A stretch of DNA of 57,853 bases from Streptomyces cellostaticus. GTDB taxonomy: Bacteria; Actinomycetota; Actinomycetes; Streptomycetales; Streptomycetaceae. Position 1 is the first letter of the stretch; each line of letters opens with the position of its first letter. The stretch lies in NCBI RefSeq assembly GCF_023630175.1, contig NZ_JALLIN010000048.1, positions 1 through 57,853 on the forward strand, in the 5' to 3' direction. The position numbers were made by a program, and so were the translations under genes. Shown here piece after piece: positions 17,294-25,738 of this stretch. The notes below the pieces were generated by a model. The model made no database searches. It saw only the letters and a program-made list of their open reading frames with translations, and had not been told where the DNA came from.

Positions 17294-18388
17294 TCAGCGG
17301 GCCGCGCGGGCCTCGGCCATCCGCTGCTGGGCGATCCGGTCGGCCGCCGCGGCCGGCGGGATCCCGTCCTCCTTCGCACGTGCGAAGATCGCCAAGGTGG
17401 TGTCGAAGATCTTCGCCGCCTTGGCCCTGCACCGGTCGAAGTCGAACCCGTGCAGCTCGTCCGCCACCTGGATGACCCCGCCGGCGTTCACCACGTAGTC
17501 CGGCGCGTAGAGGATCCCGCGGTCGGCGAGGTCCTTCTCCACACCCGGATGGGCGAGCTGGTTGTTGGCCGCGCCGCAGACCACCCTGGCGGTGAGCACC
17601 GGCACGGAGTGGTCGTTCAGCGCGCCGCCGAGCGCGCAGGGCGCGTAGATGTCGAGCCCGTCGAGACGGATCAGCGCCTCGGTGTCGGCGACCGCCGTCA
17701 CCCCGGGGTGCTCGCCGAGGACGCGCTGGACGGCCTCCGCGCGCACGTCCGTGATCACGACCTCCGCGCCCTCGTCCAGCAGGTGCCGGACCAGGTGGTG
17801 GCCGACCTTGCCGACGCCGGCGATGCCGACCTTGCGGCCGCGCAGCGAGGGGTCGCCCCACAGGTGCTGGGCGGAGGCGCGCATGCCCTGGTAGACGCCG
17901 AAGGCGGTGAGCACGGAGGAGTCGCCGGCGCCGCCGTTCTCGGGGGAGCGGCCGGTGGTCCAGCGGCACTCGCGGGCCACGACGTCCATGTCGGCGACAT
18001 ACGTGCCGACGTCGCACGCGGTGACGTAGCGACCGCCGAGCGAGGCGACCATGCGGCCGTAGGCGAGCAGCAGCTCCTCGGTCTTGTCGCGCTCCGGGTC
18101 ACCGATGATCACGGCCTTGCCGCCGCCGTGGTCCAGACCGGCCATGGCGTTCTTGTACGACATCCCGCGCGCGAGGTTCAGGGCGTCGGCCACGGCCTCG
18201 GCCTCGGTGGCGTAGGGGTAGAAGCGCGTACCGCCGAGGGCCGGGCCCAGGGCGGTGGAGTGGAGGGCGATCACGGCCTTGAGACCGCTGGCGCGGTCCT
18301 GGCAGAGCACGACCTGCTCATGGCCGCCCTGGTCCGACTGGAACAGGGTGTGCAGGACATCAGCAGGCGCGCCGGTTACGTCGGTCAC
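17294..18388 (-). CDS. vdh: Valine dehydrogenase (branched-chain amino-acid dehydrogenase)
   Basis: NAD-dependent oxidative deamination of valine (also leucine and isoleucine) to 2-oxo acids, feeding branched-chain acyl-CoA precursors for fatty acids and polyketides. The 364-aa protein has the Glu/Leu/Val dehydrogenase motifs: LGGTRFYPYATEAEAVADAL, catalytic Lys79 in MSYKNAMAG, Lys91 in DHGGGKAVI, and the nucleotide-binding VGIAGVGKVGHHL. The GTG at 18388 (MTDVTGAPADVLHTLF) is chosen over the longer open frame because it has GGAG at proper spacing and matches the known S. coelicolor N-terminus. Transcribed divergently from the 18587 gene. Confidence 0.95.
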   Translation of the reverse strand: MTDVTGAPADVLHTLFQSDQGGHEQVVLCQDRASGLKAVIALHSTALGPALGGTRFYPYATEAEAVADALNLARGMSYKNAMAGLDHGGGKAVIIGDPERDKTEELLLAYGRMVASLGGRYVTACDVGTYVADMDVVARECRWTTGRSPENGGAGDSSVLTAFGVYQGMRASAQHLWGDPSLRGRKVGIAGVGKVGHHLVRHLLDEGAEVVITDVRAEAVQRVLGEHPGVTAVADTEALIRLDGLDIYAPCALGGALNDHSVPVLTARVVCGAANNQLAHPGVEKDLADRGILYAPDYVVNAGGVIQVADELHGFDFDRCRAKAAKIFDTTLAIFARAKEDGIPPAAAADRIAQQRMAEARAAR

Positions 18389-18586
18389 TGTGGTGACTCC
18401 TGTGTAAGTAGCGGCGAGTGGGGTGCGGCCCCGTACGGGTGGCGGGGTCGTGGCATGAGCGTAGAGCCTCGGGTCCCTCACCATCCGCGCAGTGTTCAGG
18501 ATCACTCTCCGGGGCCGTCTACGCACGTATCACCGTGAAACGATTTGGTGTGGTTTCGAGCCCGGCCCGATGGGGAGGGAGCAGGC

Positions 18587-19429
18587 GTGCCCAAGGTGTC
18601 CTCCGTGGTCGTCCCGTATGCCGCGTACCTGCGTGTGTACGAACCGCTGACCGCCTTCCCGGAACCCGAGCGCACCCACTGGGCCCGCTACGCCCGGCGC
18701 CCGGACCGTCCCACCTACCAGGACGAACTGCGCCGTTCGCTCGCCGACTTGCTGCCCACCCCACCGGTCCCGGTGCCGGTGCACGAGAGCGGCGACGCCT
18801 TCGTGCTGGAGAGTGGCGGGGTGCTCTGCGTATGCCCCTGGCGGACCCGGCTGCGCGGCTGGCTGGCCCTGGCGGGCCTCGGCGAGGAACTGCCCCCGCC
18901 GGTGCTGGACGCGGTGCTGCCGCCGGTGGTGCGCCGCCAGGCCGCCCAGGACTACGAGCGCTGGCTGGCCCGCAACCCCGACGCCCGGCCCTGGATCCGC
19001 ACCGCGACCTGGCAGATCCCGCTGAACTGGTTCGTGCTGGTCGCCGACGGGGAGCGGCGGTACGACGAGGCGTCCGGCGAGGTGCCGGCGATGCTGCGCT
19101 ACCGCACCCCGATGGTGCAGGCCCGGCGGCGGGTGGCCCGGGCGCTGCGCACGCTGCGGGACACCGTCGAGGAAGGGCCGCTGATCGACGGTCTGGTCGA
19201 CGTCGGCCGCTGGCTGGAGGAGTTCCACCCGCGCTCGGTGGTCGAGCTGGACTACGGCGGCCTGGTGCACGCCGTGCCGGCCGGCGACCTGGCGGACGAC
19301 CACTCGGCCGCGGACGTGGCCGACGGCATCGAGGCGCTGCGCCGCGGCGACGGGGCGGCCGCCGGTGAGGCGTACGGGCGGCTGGTGGAGCGGTGGCGGG
19401 CGGTGCGGGACCGGCGTTCCGCGAACTGA
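18587..19429 (+). CDS. Conserved Streptomyces protein of unknown function
   Basis: The 280-aa soluble protein starts at GTG 18587 behind a strong GGGGAGGGA (MPKVSSVVVPYAAYLRVYEPLTAFP). It has no signal peptide, no membrane helix, and no motif I recognise. It is rich in Trp, Arg and Pro in the middle (RWLARNPDARPWIRTATWQIPLNWFVLVADGERRY). The C-terminal third has the look of a helical repeat (IDGLVDVGRWLEEFHP, GIEALRRGDGAAAGEAYGRLVERW). Its conserved location between vdh and bldC suggests a core function. The palindrome GTGACGTACGTCAC begins immediately after its stop codon. Confidence 0.8.
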   Translation: MPKVSSVVVPYAAYLRVYEPLTAFPEPERTHWARYARRPDRPTYQDELRRSLADLLPTPPVPVPVHESGDAFVLESGGVLCVCPWRTRLRGWLALAGLGEELPPPVLDAVLPPVVRRQAAQDYERWLARNPDARPWIRTATWQIPLNWFVLVADGERRYDEASGEVPAMLRYRTPMVQARRRVARALRTLRDTVEEGPLIDGLVDVGRWLEEFHPRSVVELDYGGLVHAVPAGDLADDHSAADVADGIEALRRGDGAAAGEAYGRLVERWRAVRDRRSAN

Positions 19430-19443
19430 GTGACGTACGTCAC
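19430..19443. promoter_or_regulatory. 14-bp perfect palindrome resembling a Crp-type site
   Basis: GTGACGTACGTCAC fits the Streptomyces Crp consensus GTG-N6-GNCAC. It begins the long bldC upstream region. The palindrome is seen directly; regulator identity is inferred. Confidence 0.4.
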
Positions 19444-19693
19444 GGTCCGAATCGCCCCGAACAGCGTACGGTCTAGGGCACTTAGACCGCCTGACGGGAT
19501 GTTGGTACCGGATCCGGGCTTATGTCCCAAGGGTGATGGACAGCACGTACAAGTGCCTTGCCCTGGTTGCCACCCCTCATGCCAAAATAGGACAAGGAGT
19601 CCGGGGAGGGCTCCTCCGCTCAACTATGCTCCATCATGAGCGGATTCTCCGCATTGCACGCTATAGGGGGTCTGGTGACTCCTGATCGCCCCC

Positions 19694-19708
19694 GTGACTG
19701 ATCGTCAC
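19694..19708. promoter_or_regulatory. Candidate BldD operator upstream of bldC
   Basis: GTGACTGATCGTCAC is a 15-bp pseudo-palindrome. It matches the published BldD-box pattern (TnAC...GTnA) at all flanking positions and differs at two of the three central specified bases. bldC is, to my knowledge, a member of the BldD regulon, so a site here is expected. Confidence 0.55.
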
Positions 19709-19857
19709 AGTGGCGTGACTGTCCGCTATGGCATGGTCCATCGGCTTCCGTCGCTGATGAACACCTGGGAGGGCAATTCCATCGGTTTGGCCGACGCGGC
19801 TGGACAGATGGTGTAGTTGTAGTGCCGAGGACAAGCCGTTCGTCCTATAACCGACTC

Positions 19858-19933
19858 GACCCGCGTCCACCATTTCGGGCAACGCGGGTCAAGGTGCAGA
19901 ATTTAGAGGAAAGAACCGAGAAGGTTCGGTTCT
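19858..19933 (+). promoter_or_regulatory. Two hairpins in the bldC 5' leader
   Basis: Stem 1 pairs GACCCGCGT (19858-19866) with ACGCGGGTC (19882-19890). Stem 2 pairs AGAACCGA (19912-19919) with TCGGTTCT (19926-19933) and ends 4 nt before the GAGGAGG Shine-Dalgarno (19937-19943). Both stems are perfect. They may set mRNA stability or translation of bldC. Confidence 0.55.
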
Positions 19934-19949
19934 CCCGAGGAGGCCGCTC

Positions 19950-20156
19950 ATGACCGCTCGCACCCCTGATGCCGAGCCGCTGCTGACCCCGGCTGAGGTC
20001 GCCACCATGTTCCGTGTCGACCCCAAGACGGTCACGCGGTGGGCGAAGGCCGGCAAGCTCACGTCGATCCGTACGCTCGGCGGGCACCGCCGCTACCGCG
20101 AAGCCGAGGTCCGCGCACTGCTCGCGGGCATCCCGCAGCAGCGCAGCGAGGCCTGA
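19950..20156 (+). CDS. bldC: Developmental regulator BldC (MerR-type winged-helix DNA-binding protein)
   Basis: The 68-aa protein consists of one MerR-like DNA-binding domain with no effector domain: LLTPAEVATMFRVDPKTVTRWAKAGKLTSIRTLGGHRRYREAEVRALL. BldC holds Streptomyces in vegetative growth by repressing early developmental genes, binding as head-to-tail arrays to direct repeats. The sequence is essentially the known BldC. The ATG at 19950 follows GAGGAGG. A strong terminator follows. Confidence 0.98.
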   Translation: MTARTPDAEPLLTPAEVATMFRVDPKTVTRWAKAGKLTSIRTLGGHRRYREAEVRALLAGIPQQRSEA

Positions 20157-20301
20157 ACAACTGAAAACCGGGCGAAACGGTCGATCCCCCAACTGGCCGA
20201 GACGCCCGAACCCTAGCTCCAAGCGACGCGGGACCTGCCCCAACAGGGCCCACGCCCAAGCCGAAGAGAACGTCGTAGGCAGCGCCACAGGGTGCGTCGT
20301 A

Positions 20302-20341
20302 GATCGCGCTGGACTCCGCCGGGTCCAGCGCGATCTTTTTT
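20302..20341 (+). terminator. bldC terminator
   Basis: A perfect stem (ATCGCGCTGGAC pairing with GTCCAGCGCGAT) is followed by a six-T run at about 20335-20340. It is the clearest intrinsic terminator in the window. Confidence 0.92.
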
Positions 20342-20619
20342 GTGCGTCCGCCGGGGGTCGGTGCGGCGGTTGTGAGCGTCCTTGTCGGACTCTGGGGAGG
20401 GCTGTCGGATCGGCTGTGCGTGCCTCATGCGGGGAGTGCAATTGCACATATTAAATTGACCAGTTGTATGAGGGGGGTAAGTTCCGCGGTTTTCAAAACT
20501 CATGCGGTGACTCCCGTCACACGCAAGAGTGCTTGTTGTTCGCGGCTCGCGTGCGCTATTAGGCATCGCGTGCCCCAGTGTCCCCCGCACGCAGGGGTGT
20601 TGGGCCCGCCCGGCGGCGA
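20342..20619. other. Intergenic region with a small AT-rich island
   Basis: No gene. At 20436-20447 is a 12-bp palindrome GTGCAATTGCAC, embedded in a 40-bp stretch that is mostly A+T (20436-20475), very unusual for this chromosome. A possible Lsr2/LsrL binding site or a promoter. Confidence 0.5.
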
Positions 20620-20811
20620 TCAGGCGCTGCGCGGCGCCTCGTCCTCCGCGGGCTCCTCGTCCGCGTCCTGGGGGCACGGGCCGGAGTCCATCACCAGCCG
20701 CAGCAGGCGGTGGCAGACGGGGCAGTGGCGGGTGAGGTGCCCGTAGGACGAGGCGGCCGAGAGATGCGCCCTCAGCAGCGCCCGTGTCTCGTGCCTGGCC
20801 GATGCCGTCAT
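20620..20811 (-). CDS. Small conserved Streptomyces protein (DUF6274-like)
   Basis: The 63-aa protein begins at ATG 20811 behind CGGAGGTGG: MTASARHETRALLRAHLSAAS, then SYGHLTRHCPVCHRLLRL, ending in an acidic tail. The HCPVCH cluster could bind a metal, though only one Cys pair is present. It reads as a genuine small gene from its ribosome-binding site and codon bias. I recall a Streptomyces DUF6274 family with this appearance, but that is memory only. Confidence 0.65.
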   Translation of the reverse strand: MTASARHETRALLRAHLSAASSYGHLTRHCPVCHRLLRLVMDSGPCPQDADEEPAEDEAPRSA

Positions 20812-21026
20812 ACGCCACCTCCGAAGGCCGCCCGAGGGGAGGACACGCCCTGCCTTCTGGGTACCGACCGAAGGTGGCGCCGTCAAGGGCCCGGGCGGGC
20901 CGTGCCGGGCCCGGCGTGGACCCGGGGCGGGCGGAAACGGGGGTCGGCGACGCGGAAGGAAGGGTGCCGCGCGGAGCCTCTTCCCCGGCGGCGGTCCCGG
21001 CGGGACTCGCCGCGTCGCACACGACT

Positions 21027-21058
21027 GAGGGCCGCCCCCGTCGCCGGGGGCGGCCCTC
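21027..21058. terminator. Terminator for tRNA-Asp copy 1
   Basis: Perfect 14-bp arms starting GAGGGCCGCCCCCG with a 4-nt loop, 6 bp beyond the tRNA 3' end on the minus strand. Confidence 0.8.
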
Positions 21059-21064
21059 TTGTTG

Positions 21065-21139
21065 CGGTCCTGACGGGATTTGAACCCGCGGCCTCCACCT
21101 TGACAGGGTGGCGAGCACTCCAAACTGCTCCACAGGACC
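21065..21139 (-). tRNA. tRNA-Asp (anticodon GTC), copy 1
   Basis: 75 nt on the minus strand. Acceptor GGTCCTG/CAGGACC; anticodon stem CCACC/GGTGG with loop CTGTCAA (GTC, Asp); normal T-arm GCGGG-TTCAAAT-CCCGT; discriminator G as expected for tRNA-Asp. Identical to copy 2 at 25475-25549. Confidence 0.97.
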
Positions 21140-21233
21140 AGGTTTCGCGGCACTTGGTGTTGCGCTGTGCTGCGAGAAGGACTGTACAGGAGGGTGAGCC
21201 CCCTGGTCGAACTCACCCACCGTACCCGGTCGG

Positions 21234-24200
21234 CTACGGAGCGGCCGCGTCGATCGCCTTCACGATCCGCTTGTCCGACACCGGGTACGCCGTGCCCAGC
21301 GCGTGGGCGAAGTAGCTCACCCGCAGCTCCTCGATCATCCAGCGGATGTCCAGCACCTGCCGCGGCACCGGCCGCCCCTGCGGAAGCTGCTCCAGCAGCC
21401 AGGCGTACTCGTCCTGCATCTCGTGGACCTTCTCCATGCGGGTGGTGTCCCGCTGGACGCCCGTCGGCATCTGCTGCAGGCGCCGGTCCGCGGCCACCAG
21501 GTAGCGCATCAGGTCCGGCAGCCGCCGTATCCCCGCCGAGGTCACGAAACCGGGCTTCACGAGGGCGTCCAGCTGCTTGCGGACGTCCGTCAGGTTGGCC
21601 AGCAGCGCGGGGCTGCGCACGGCCTTCAGACGGCGCTCACAGGCCTGCCAGGCCGCCAGCACCTGCTGCACCTGCCCGACCGTACGGACCGTCGTGTCGA
21701 CGATCTCCGCGCGCACCTTGTCGTACAGCTTCCGGTACGACTCCTCGTCCCACACCGGCCCGCCGAAGTCCGCGATCAGCCTGTCCGCCGCCGCCGTCGC
21801 GCAGTCGTCGAAGAGCGCCTGCACGGAGCCGTGCGGGTTGGCCGACAGGGCGAGCTTCTGGGCGTTCGTGAGGCGATCGCTCGCGAACTTCGCCGGACTC
21901 ACCGGGATGTTGCGCAGGATCAGCCGGCGCGTGCCCTTCCACATCGCTTCGGCCTGCTCCGCCTCCGTGTCGAACAGCCGCACCGAGACCGTGTCGCCGT
22001 CGTCGACCAGCGCCGGGTAGGCCTTGACCGGCTGGCCCGCCCGGCGCGTCTCGAAGACCCGGGTGAGCGTGCCGATCGACCAGTCGGTGAGACCCGTCCG
22101 CTCCAGGGACTCCCCGCCCCGCCGGGAGGTGGTGGCGGCCGCGGCCTGCGAGAGCGCCTCACGGGCCTTCGGCTTCAGCCGCAGCCGCAGCGTCTCCAGG
22201 TCCTTGTCCTCGGCGAGCCTGCGGCGCCGCTCGTCGACGATGCGGAAGGTGACCCGCAGATGGTCCGGGACCTTCGACCAGTCGAAGTCCTCCGCGTCGA
22301 AGGGCACACCGACCATGCGCCTGAGCTCACGCGCCATCGTCACCGTCAGCGGCTCCTGCAGCGGGACCGCCCGCTCCAGGAACGCCCTGGCGTAGTTCGG
22401 CGCGGGCACGTAGTTGCGGCGGACGGGCTTCGGGAGGGAACGGATCAGCTCCGTCACCACCTCCTCCCGCAGGCCCGGGATCTGCCAGTCGAAGCCCTCG
22501 TCGGTGACCTGGTTGAGCACCTGCAGCGGGATGTGCACGGTGACGCCGTCCGCGTCCGCGCCGGGCTCGAACTGGTACGTCACCCGGAACTTCAGCGGCC
22601 CCTGGCGCCAGGTGTCCGGATAGTCGGCCTTGGTGACCGCCTCGGCGGACTCCCGGATGAGCATCGCCCGCTCGAAGTCCAGGAACTCCGGCTGCTCGTG
22701 CCGCTTCCGCTTCCACCACGAGTCGAAGTGCGCGCCGGACACCACGTGTTCGGGCACCCGCTGGTCGTAGAAGTCGAACAGCGTCTCGTCGTCCACGACG
22801 ATGTCCCGGCGCCGCGCCCGGTGCTCCAGCTCCTCGACCTCGCTGAGCAGCCTGCGGTTGTCGGCGAAGAACTTGTGGTGCGTGCGCCAGTCACCCTCGA
22901 CCAGTGCGTTGCGGATGAAAAGCTCGCGCGAGGCCTCCGGGTCGATCCGGCCGTAGTTCACCTTCCGCTGGGCGACGATCGGGACGCCGTACAGCGTCAC
23001 CTTCTCGTACGCCATCACCGCCGCCTGGTCCTTCTCCCAGTGCGGCTCGCTGTACGTCCGCTTCAGCAGGTGACCGGCGAGCGGCTCCACCCACTCCGGC
23101 TCGATCTTCGCGTTGACCCGGGCCCAGAGCCGGCTGGTCTCCACCAGCTCGGCCGACATCACGAACCTCGGCTGCCTGCGGAACAGCGCCGAACCCGGGA
23201 AGACCGCGAACTTGGCGTTGCGGGCGCCCAGGTACTCGTTCTTGTTGCCGTCCTTCACGTCCTTCATCCCGATGTGGGAGAGAAGGCCGGCGAGCAGGGA
23301 GACATGGACGCGGTCGGCCGGCGCCTCCTCCTCGGCGAGGTGGATGCCCATCTGCTTGGCGACCGTGCGGAGCTGGGTGTAGATGTCCTGCCACTCGCGG
23401 ATCCGCAGGAAGTTCAGGTACTCCTGCTTGCACATCCGCCGGAACGAGCTGGAACCCCGCTCCCTCTGCTGCTCACGGACGTACCGCCACAGGTTCAGAT
23501 ACGCGAGGAAGTCGCTGGTCTCGTCCTTGAACCGGGCGTGCTGCTGGTCCGCCTGGGCCTGCTTCTCCGCCGGCCGCTCCCGCGGGTCCTGGATGGACAG
23601 CGCGGCCGCGATGACCATCACCTCGCGGACACAGCCGTTCCTGTCGGCCTCCAGCACCATCCGGGCCAGCCGCGGGTCGACCGGCAACTGGGCGAGCTTG
23701 CGGCCGGTGTCCGTGAGCCGCTTGCGGGGGTCCTTCTGGGCCGGATCCAGCGCGCCCAGCTCCTGCAGGAGCTGCACACCGTCGCGGATGTTGCGGTGGT
23801 CCGGCGGATCGATGAACGGGAACCTCTCGATGTCACCGAGGCCGGCCGCGGTCATCTGCAGGATGACGCTCGCCAGGTTCGTCCGCAGGATCTCCGCGTC
23901 CGTGAACTCCGGCCGCGCGAGGAAGTCGTCCTCCGCGTACAACCGGATGCAGATGCCGTCCGAGGTGCGGCCGCAGCGGCCCTTGCGCTGGTTGGCGCTC
24001 GCCTGCGAGACCGGTTCGATGGGCAGCCGCTGCACCTTCGTACGGTGGCTGTACCGCGAGATCCGGGCGAAACCGGGGTCGATGACGTACTTGATCCCCG
24101 GCACCGTCAGGGACGTCTCCGCCACGTTCGTCGCCAGCACGATCCGGCGGCCGGTGTGCGGCTGGAAGACCCGGTGCTGTTCGGCGTGCGAGAGCCGCGC

Positions 24201-25178
24201 GTACAGCGGGAGGACCTCCGTGAACCGGTAGTTCTTCCTGGTGAGGGCGTCGGCGGTGTCCCGGATCTCACGCTCGCCGGACAGGAAGACGAGGATGTCC
24301 CCCTTCCCCTCCGCCATCAGCTCCTCGACGGCGTCGGTGATCGCGGTGATCTGGTCCCGGTCGGCGTCGTCGGAGTCCTCCTCCAGCAGCGGCCGGTAGC
24401 GCACCTCCACCGGATACGTCCGCCCGCTGACCTCCACGATCGGCGCGTCGCCGAAATGCCGCGAGAAGCGCTCGGGGTCGATGGTGGCGGAGGTGATGAC
24501 GACCTTCAGGTCGGGCCTGCGCGGCAGCAGCTGCGCGAGGTAACCCAGCAGGAAGTCGATGTTCAGGGACCGCTCGTGGGCCTCGTCGATGATGATCGTG
24601 TCGTAGGCGCGCAGCTCCCGGTCGGTCTGGATCTCCGCGAGCAGGATGCCGTCCGTCATCAGCTTGACGAACGTGGCGTCCGGGTTCACCTGGTCGGTGA
24701 AGCGGACCTTCCAGCCGACGGCCTCCCCGAGCGGTGTCCGCAGCTCCTCCGCGACCCGCTCGGCGACCGTGCGCGCGGCGATCCGGCGCGGCTGCGTGTG
24801 CCCGATCATGCCGCGCACGCCGCGGCCCAGCTCCATGCAGATCTTCGGGATCTGGGTCGTCTTGCCCGAACCCGTCTCACCGGCCACGATCACGACCTGG
24901 TGGTCGCGGATGGCGGCCGCGATCTCGTCCTTCTTCTGGCTGACCGGCAGTTGCTCCGGATAGCCGACGGCGGGCACACGGGCGCGCCGCTCGTCCATCC
25001 GGGCCTCGGCCCTGGCGACCTCGCCCTCGATCTCGGCGAGGACGGCGGCGCGGGCCTCCGGCTTACGGATCTTGCGCGCGCCTTCCAGCCGCCGGCCGAG
25101 CCGGTGCGCGTCGCGCAGCGAGAGCCCGGTCAGACGGGGGGCGAGGGCGCCGAGGGCGGGAGCGGGATGCGTAGACAT
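21234..25178 (-). CDS. hrpA: ATP-dependent RNA helicase HrpA (DEAH family)
   Basis: The 1314-aa protein has the size and layout of bacterial HrpA. Walker A GETGSGKTTQ is at residues 100-109, then TQPRRIAARTVA, the DEAH box in IIIDEAHERSLNIDFLLGYL, SATID, VATNVAETSLTVPGIKYVID, and the motif VI-like QRKGRCGRTSDG. The winged-helix/ratchet and OB-fold regions follow, then the long C-terminal region specific to HrpA. In E. coli HrpA rescues stalled or collided ribosomes; the same role is likely here. ATG at 25178. It lies between two identical tRNA-Asp genes in direct orientation. Confidence 0.95.
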   Translation of the reverse strand: MSTHPAPALGALAPRLTGLSLRDAHRLGRRLEGARKIRKPEARAAVLAEIEGEVARAEARMDERRARVPAVGYPEQLPVSQKKDEIAAAIRDHQVVIVAGETGSGKTTQIPKICMELGRGVRGMIGHTQPRRIAARTVAERVAEELRTPLGEAVGWKVRFTDQVNPDATFVKLMTDGILLAEIQTDRELRAYDTIIIDEAHERSLNIDFLLGYLAQLLPRRPDLKVVITSATIDPERFSRHFGDAPIVEVSGRTYPVEVRYRPLLEEDSDDADRDQITAITDAVEELMAEGKGDILVFLSGEREIRDTADALTRKNYRFTEVLPLYARLSHAEQHRVFQPHTGRRIVLATNVAETSLTVPGIKYVIDPGFARISRYSHRTKVQRLPIEPVSQASANQRKGRCGRTSDGICIRLYAEDDFLARPEFTDAEILRTNLASVILQMTAAGLGDIERFPFIDPPDHRNIRDGVQLLQELGALDPAQKDPRKRLTDTGRKLAQLPVDPRLARMVLEADRNGCVREVMVIAAALSIQDPRERPAEKQAQADQQHARFKDETSDFLAYLNLWRYVREQQRERGSSSFRRMCKQEYLNFLRIREWQDIYTQLRTVAKQMGIHLAEEEAPADRVHVSLLAGLLSHIGMKDVKDGNKNEYLGARNAKFAVFPGSALFRRQPRFVMSAELVETSRLWARVNAKIEPEWVEPLAGHLLKRTYSEPHWEKDQAAVMAYEKVTLYGVPIVAQRKVNYGRIDPEASRELFIRNALVEGDWRTHHKFFADNRRLLSEVEELEHRARRRDIVVDDETLFDFYDQRVPEHVVSGAHFDSWWKRKRHEQPEFLDFERAMLIRESAEAVTKADYPDTWRQGPLKFRVTYQFEPGADADGVTVHIPLQVLNQVTDEGFDWQIPGLREEVVTELIRSLPKPVRRNYVPAPNYARAFLERAVPLQEPLTVTMARELRRMVGVPFDAEDFDWSKVPDHLRVTFRIVDERRRRLAEDKDLETLRLRLKPKAREALSQAAAATTSRRGGESLERTGLTDWSIGTLTRVFETRRAGQPVKAYPALVDDGDTVSVRLFDTEAEQAEAMWKGTRRLILRNIPVSPAKFASDRLTNAQKLALSANPHGSVQALFDDCATAAADRLIADFGGPVWDEESYRKLYDKVRAEIVDTTVRTVGQVQQVLAAWQACERRLKAVRSPALLANLTDVRKQLDALVKPGFVTSAGIRRLPDLMRYLVAADRRLQQMPTGVQRDTTRMEKVHEMQDEYAWLLEQLPQGRPVPRQVLDIRWMIEELRVSYFAHALGTAYPVSDKRIVKAIDAAAP

Positions 25179-25343
25179 ACGCGGTCCAGGATCTCACCTC
25201 ACCGAAATCCCTGGCGAACGATTTGCCCGCGGGCCCCGCCGGGGCCCCGCGGGGCCCGCGACCGGGAGGGCCGCCGGGAAGCGGACGGGCTGCCGGCCGC
25301 CACCGGCTCGGGGCGCCCGGGGCGGGCGGTTCCAGGAACGGGA

Positions 25344-25371
25344 AAGGCCCCGATCCGGAGATCGGGGCCTT
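25344..25371 (-). terminator. Terminator of the tRNA-Glu/Asp/Phe group
   Basis: Stem AAGGCCCCGAT / ATCGGGGCCTT, starting 6 bp past the end of tRNA-Phe on the minus strand, followed by TTCCC. Confidence 0.8.
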
Positions 25372-25376
25372 CGCTG

Positions 25377-25450
25377 TGGCTGGGGCCGGGGTCGAACCGG
25401 CGACCTATCGCTTTTCAGGCGATCGCTCGTACCAACTGAGCTACCCAGCC
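25377..25450 (-). tRNA. tRNA-Phe (anticodon GAA)
   Basis: 74 nt on the minus strand. Acceptor GGCTGGG/CCCAGCC; anticodon stem ATCGC/GCGAT with loop CTGAAAA (GAA, Phe); T-loop TTCGACC; discriminator A. Last of three closely spaced leftward tRNAs. Confidence 0.97.
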
Positions 25451-25474
25451 ACGAGGCTTCCGGGGAAGCCTCAG

Positions 25475-25549
25475 CGGTCCTGACGGGATTTGAACCCGCG
25501 GCCTCCACCTTGACAGGGTGGCGAGCACTCCAAACTGCTCCACAGGACC
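25475..25549 (-). tRNA. tRNA-Asp (anticodon GTC), copy 2
   Basis: Sequence-identical to the copy at 21065-21139. It lies 24 bp upstream of tRNA-Phe and 36 bp downstream of tRNA-Glu, so the three are probably processed from one precursor. Confidence 0.97.
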
Positions 25550-25585
25550 AAGCTTGCGTGCAACAGTGTCGCACACGGTATTGCG

Positions 25586-25658
25586 TGCCCCCAACGGGAT
25601 TCGAACCCGTGCTACCGCCTTGAAAGGGCGGCGTCCTAGGCCGCTAGACGATGAGGGC
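25586..25658 (-). tRNA. tRNA-Glu (anticodon TTC)
   Basis: 73 nt on the minus strand. Acceptor GCCCTCA with the 3' strand TGGGGGC (one T-G wobble); anticodon stem GCCGCC/GGCGGT around CTTTCAA (TTC, Glu); T-arm ACGGG-TTCGAAT-CCCGT. First gene of the tRNA group. Confidence 0.96.
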
Positions 25659-25738
25659 TATCGGCCCGCCTGCGCGCTTCTCAGCGCGTCGGGGACGTGA
25701 GAAGCATATGGGATGGCGGCGGGGTTCGCCAAAACGGT

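Larger units (their letters stand above)
19430..19949. other. Long bldC upstream region
   Basis: 520 bp without a gene. From left to right it holds a Crp-like palindrome (19430-19443), a moderately AT-rich zone (19560-19680), a BldD-box-like dyad (19694-19708), a possible -10 TATAAC (19846-19851), and two strong hairpins just upstream of the bldC ribosome-binding site. Such long leaders are common for Streptomyces developmental genes. Confidence 0.6.

Noticed and set aside
19430..19949. A known riboswitch class (c-di-GMP or similar) in the bldC leader
   Set aside because: Hairpins are present but none of the conserved motifs I know for these classes.
21303..25439. 1378-codon open frame on the plus strand opposite hrpA
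   Set aside because: It is the antisense shadow of hrpA in very GC-rich DNA; the minus-strand frame has full helicase motifs and the plus frame has no recognisable domain.
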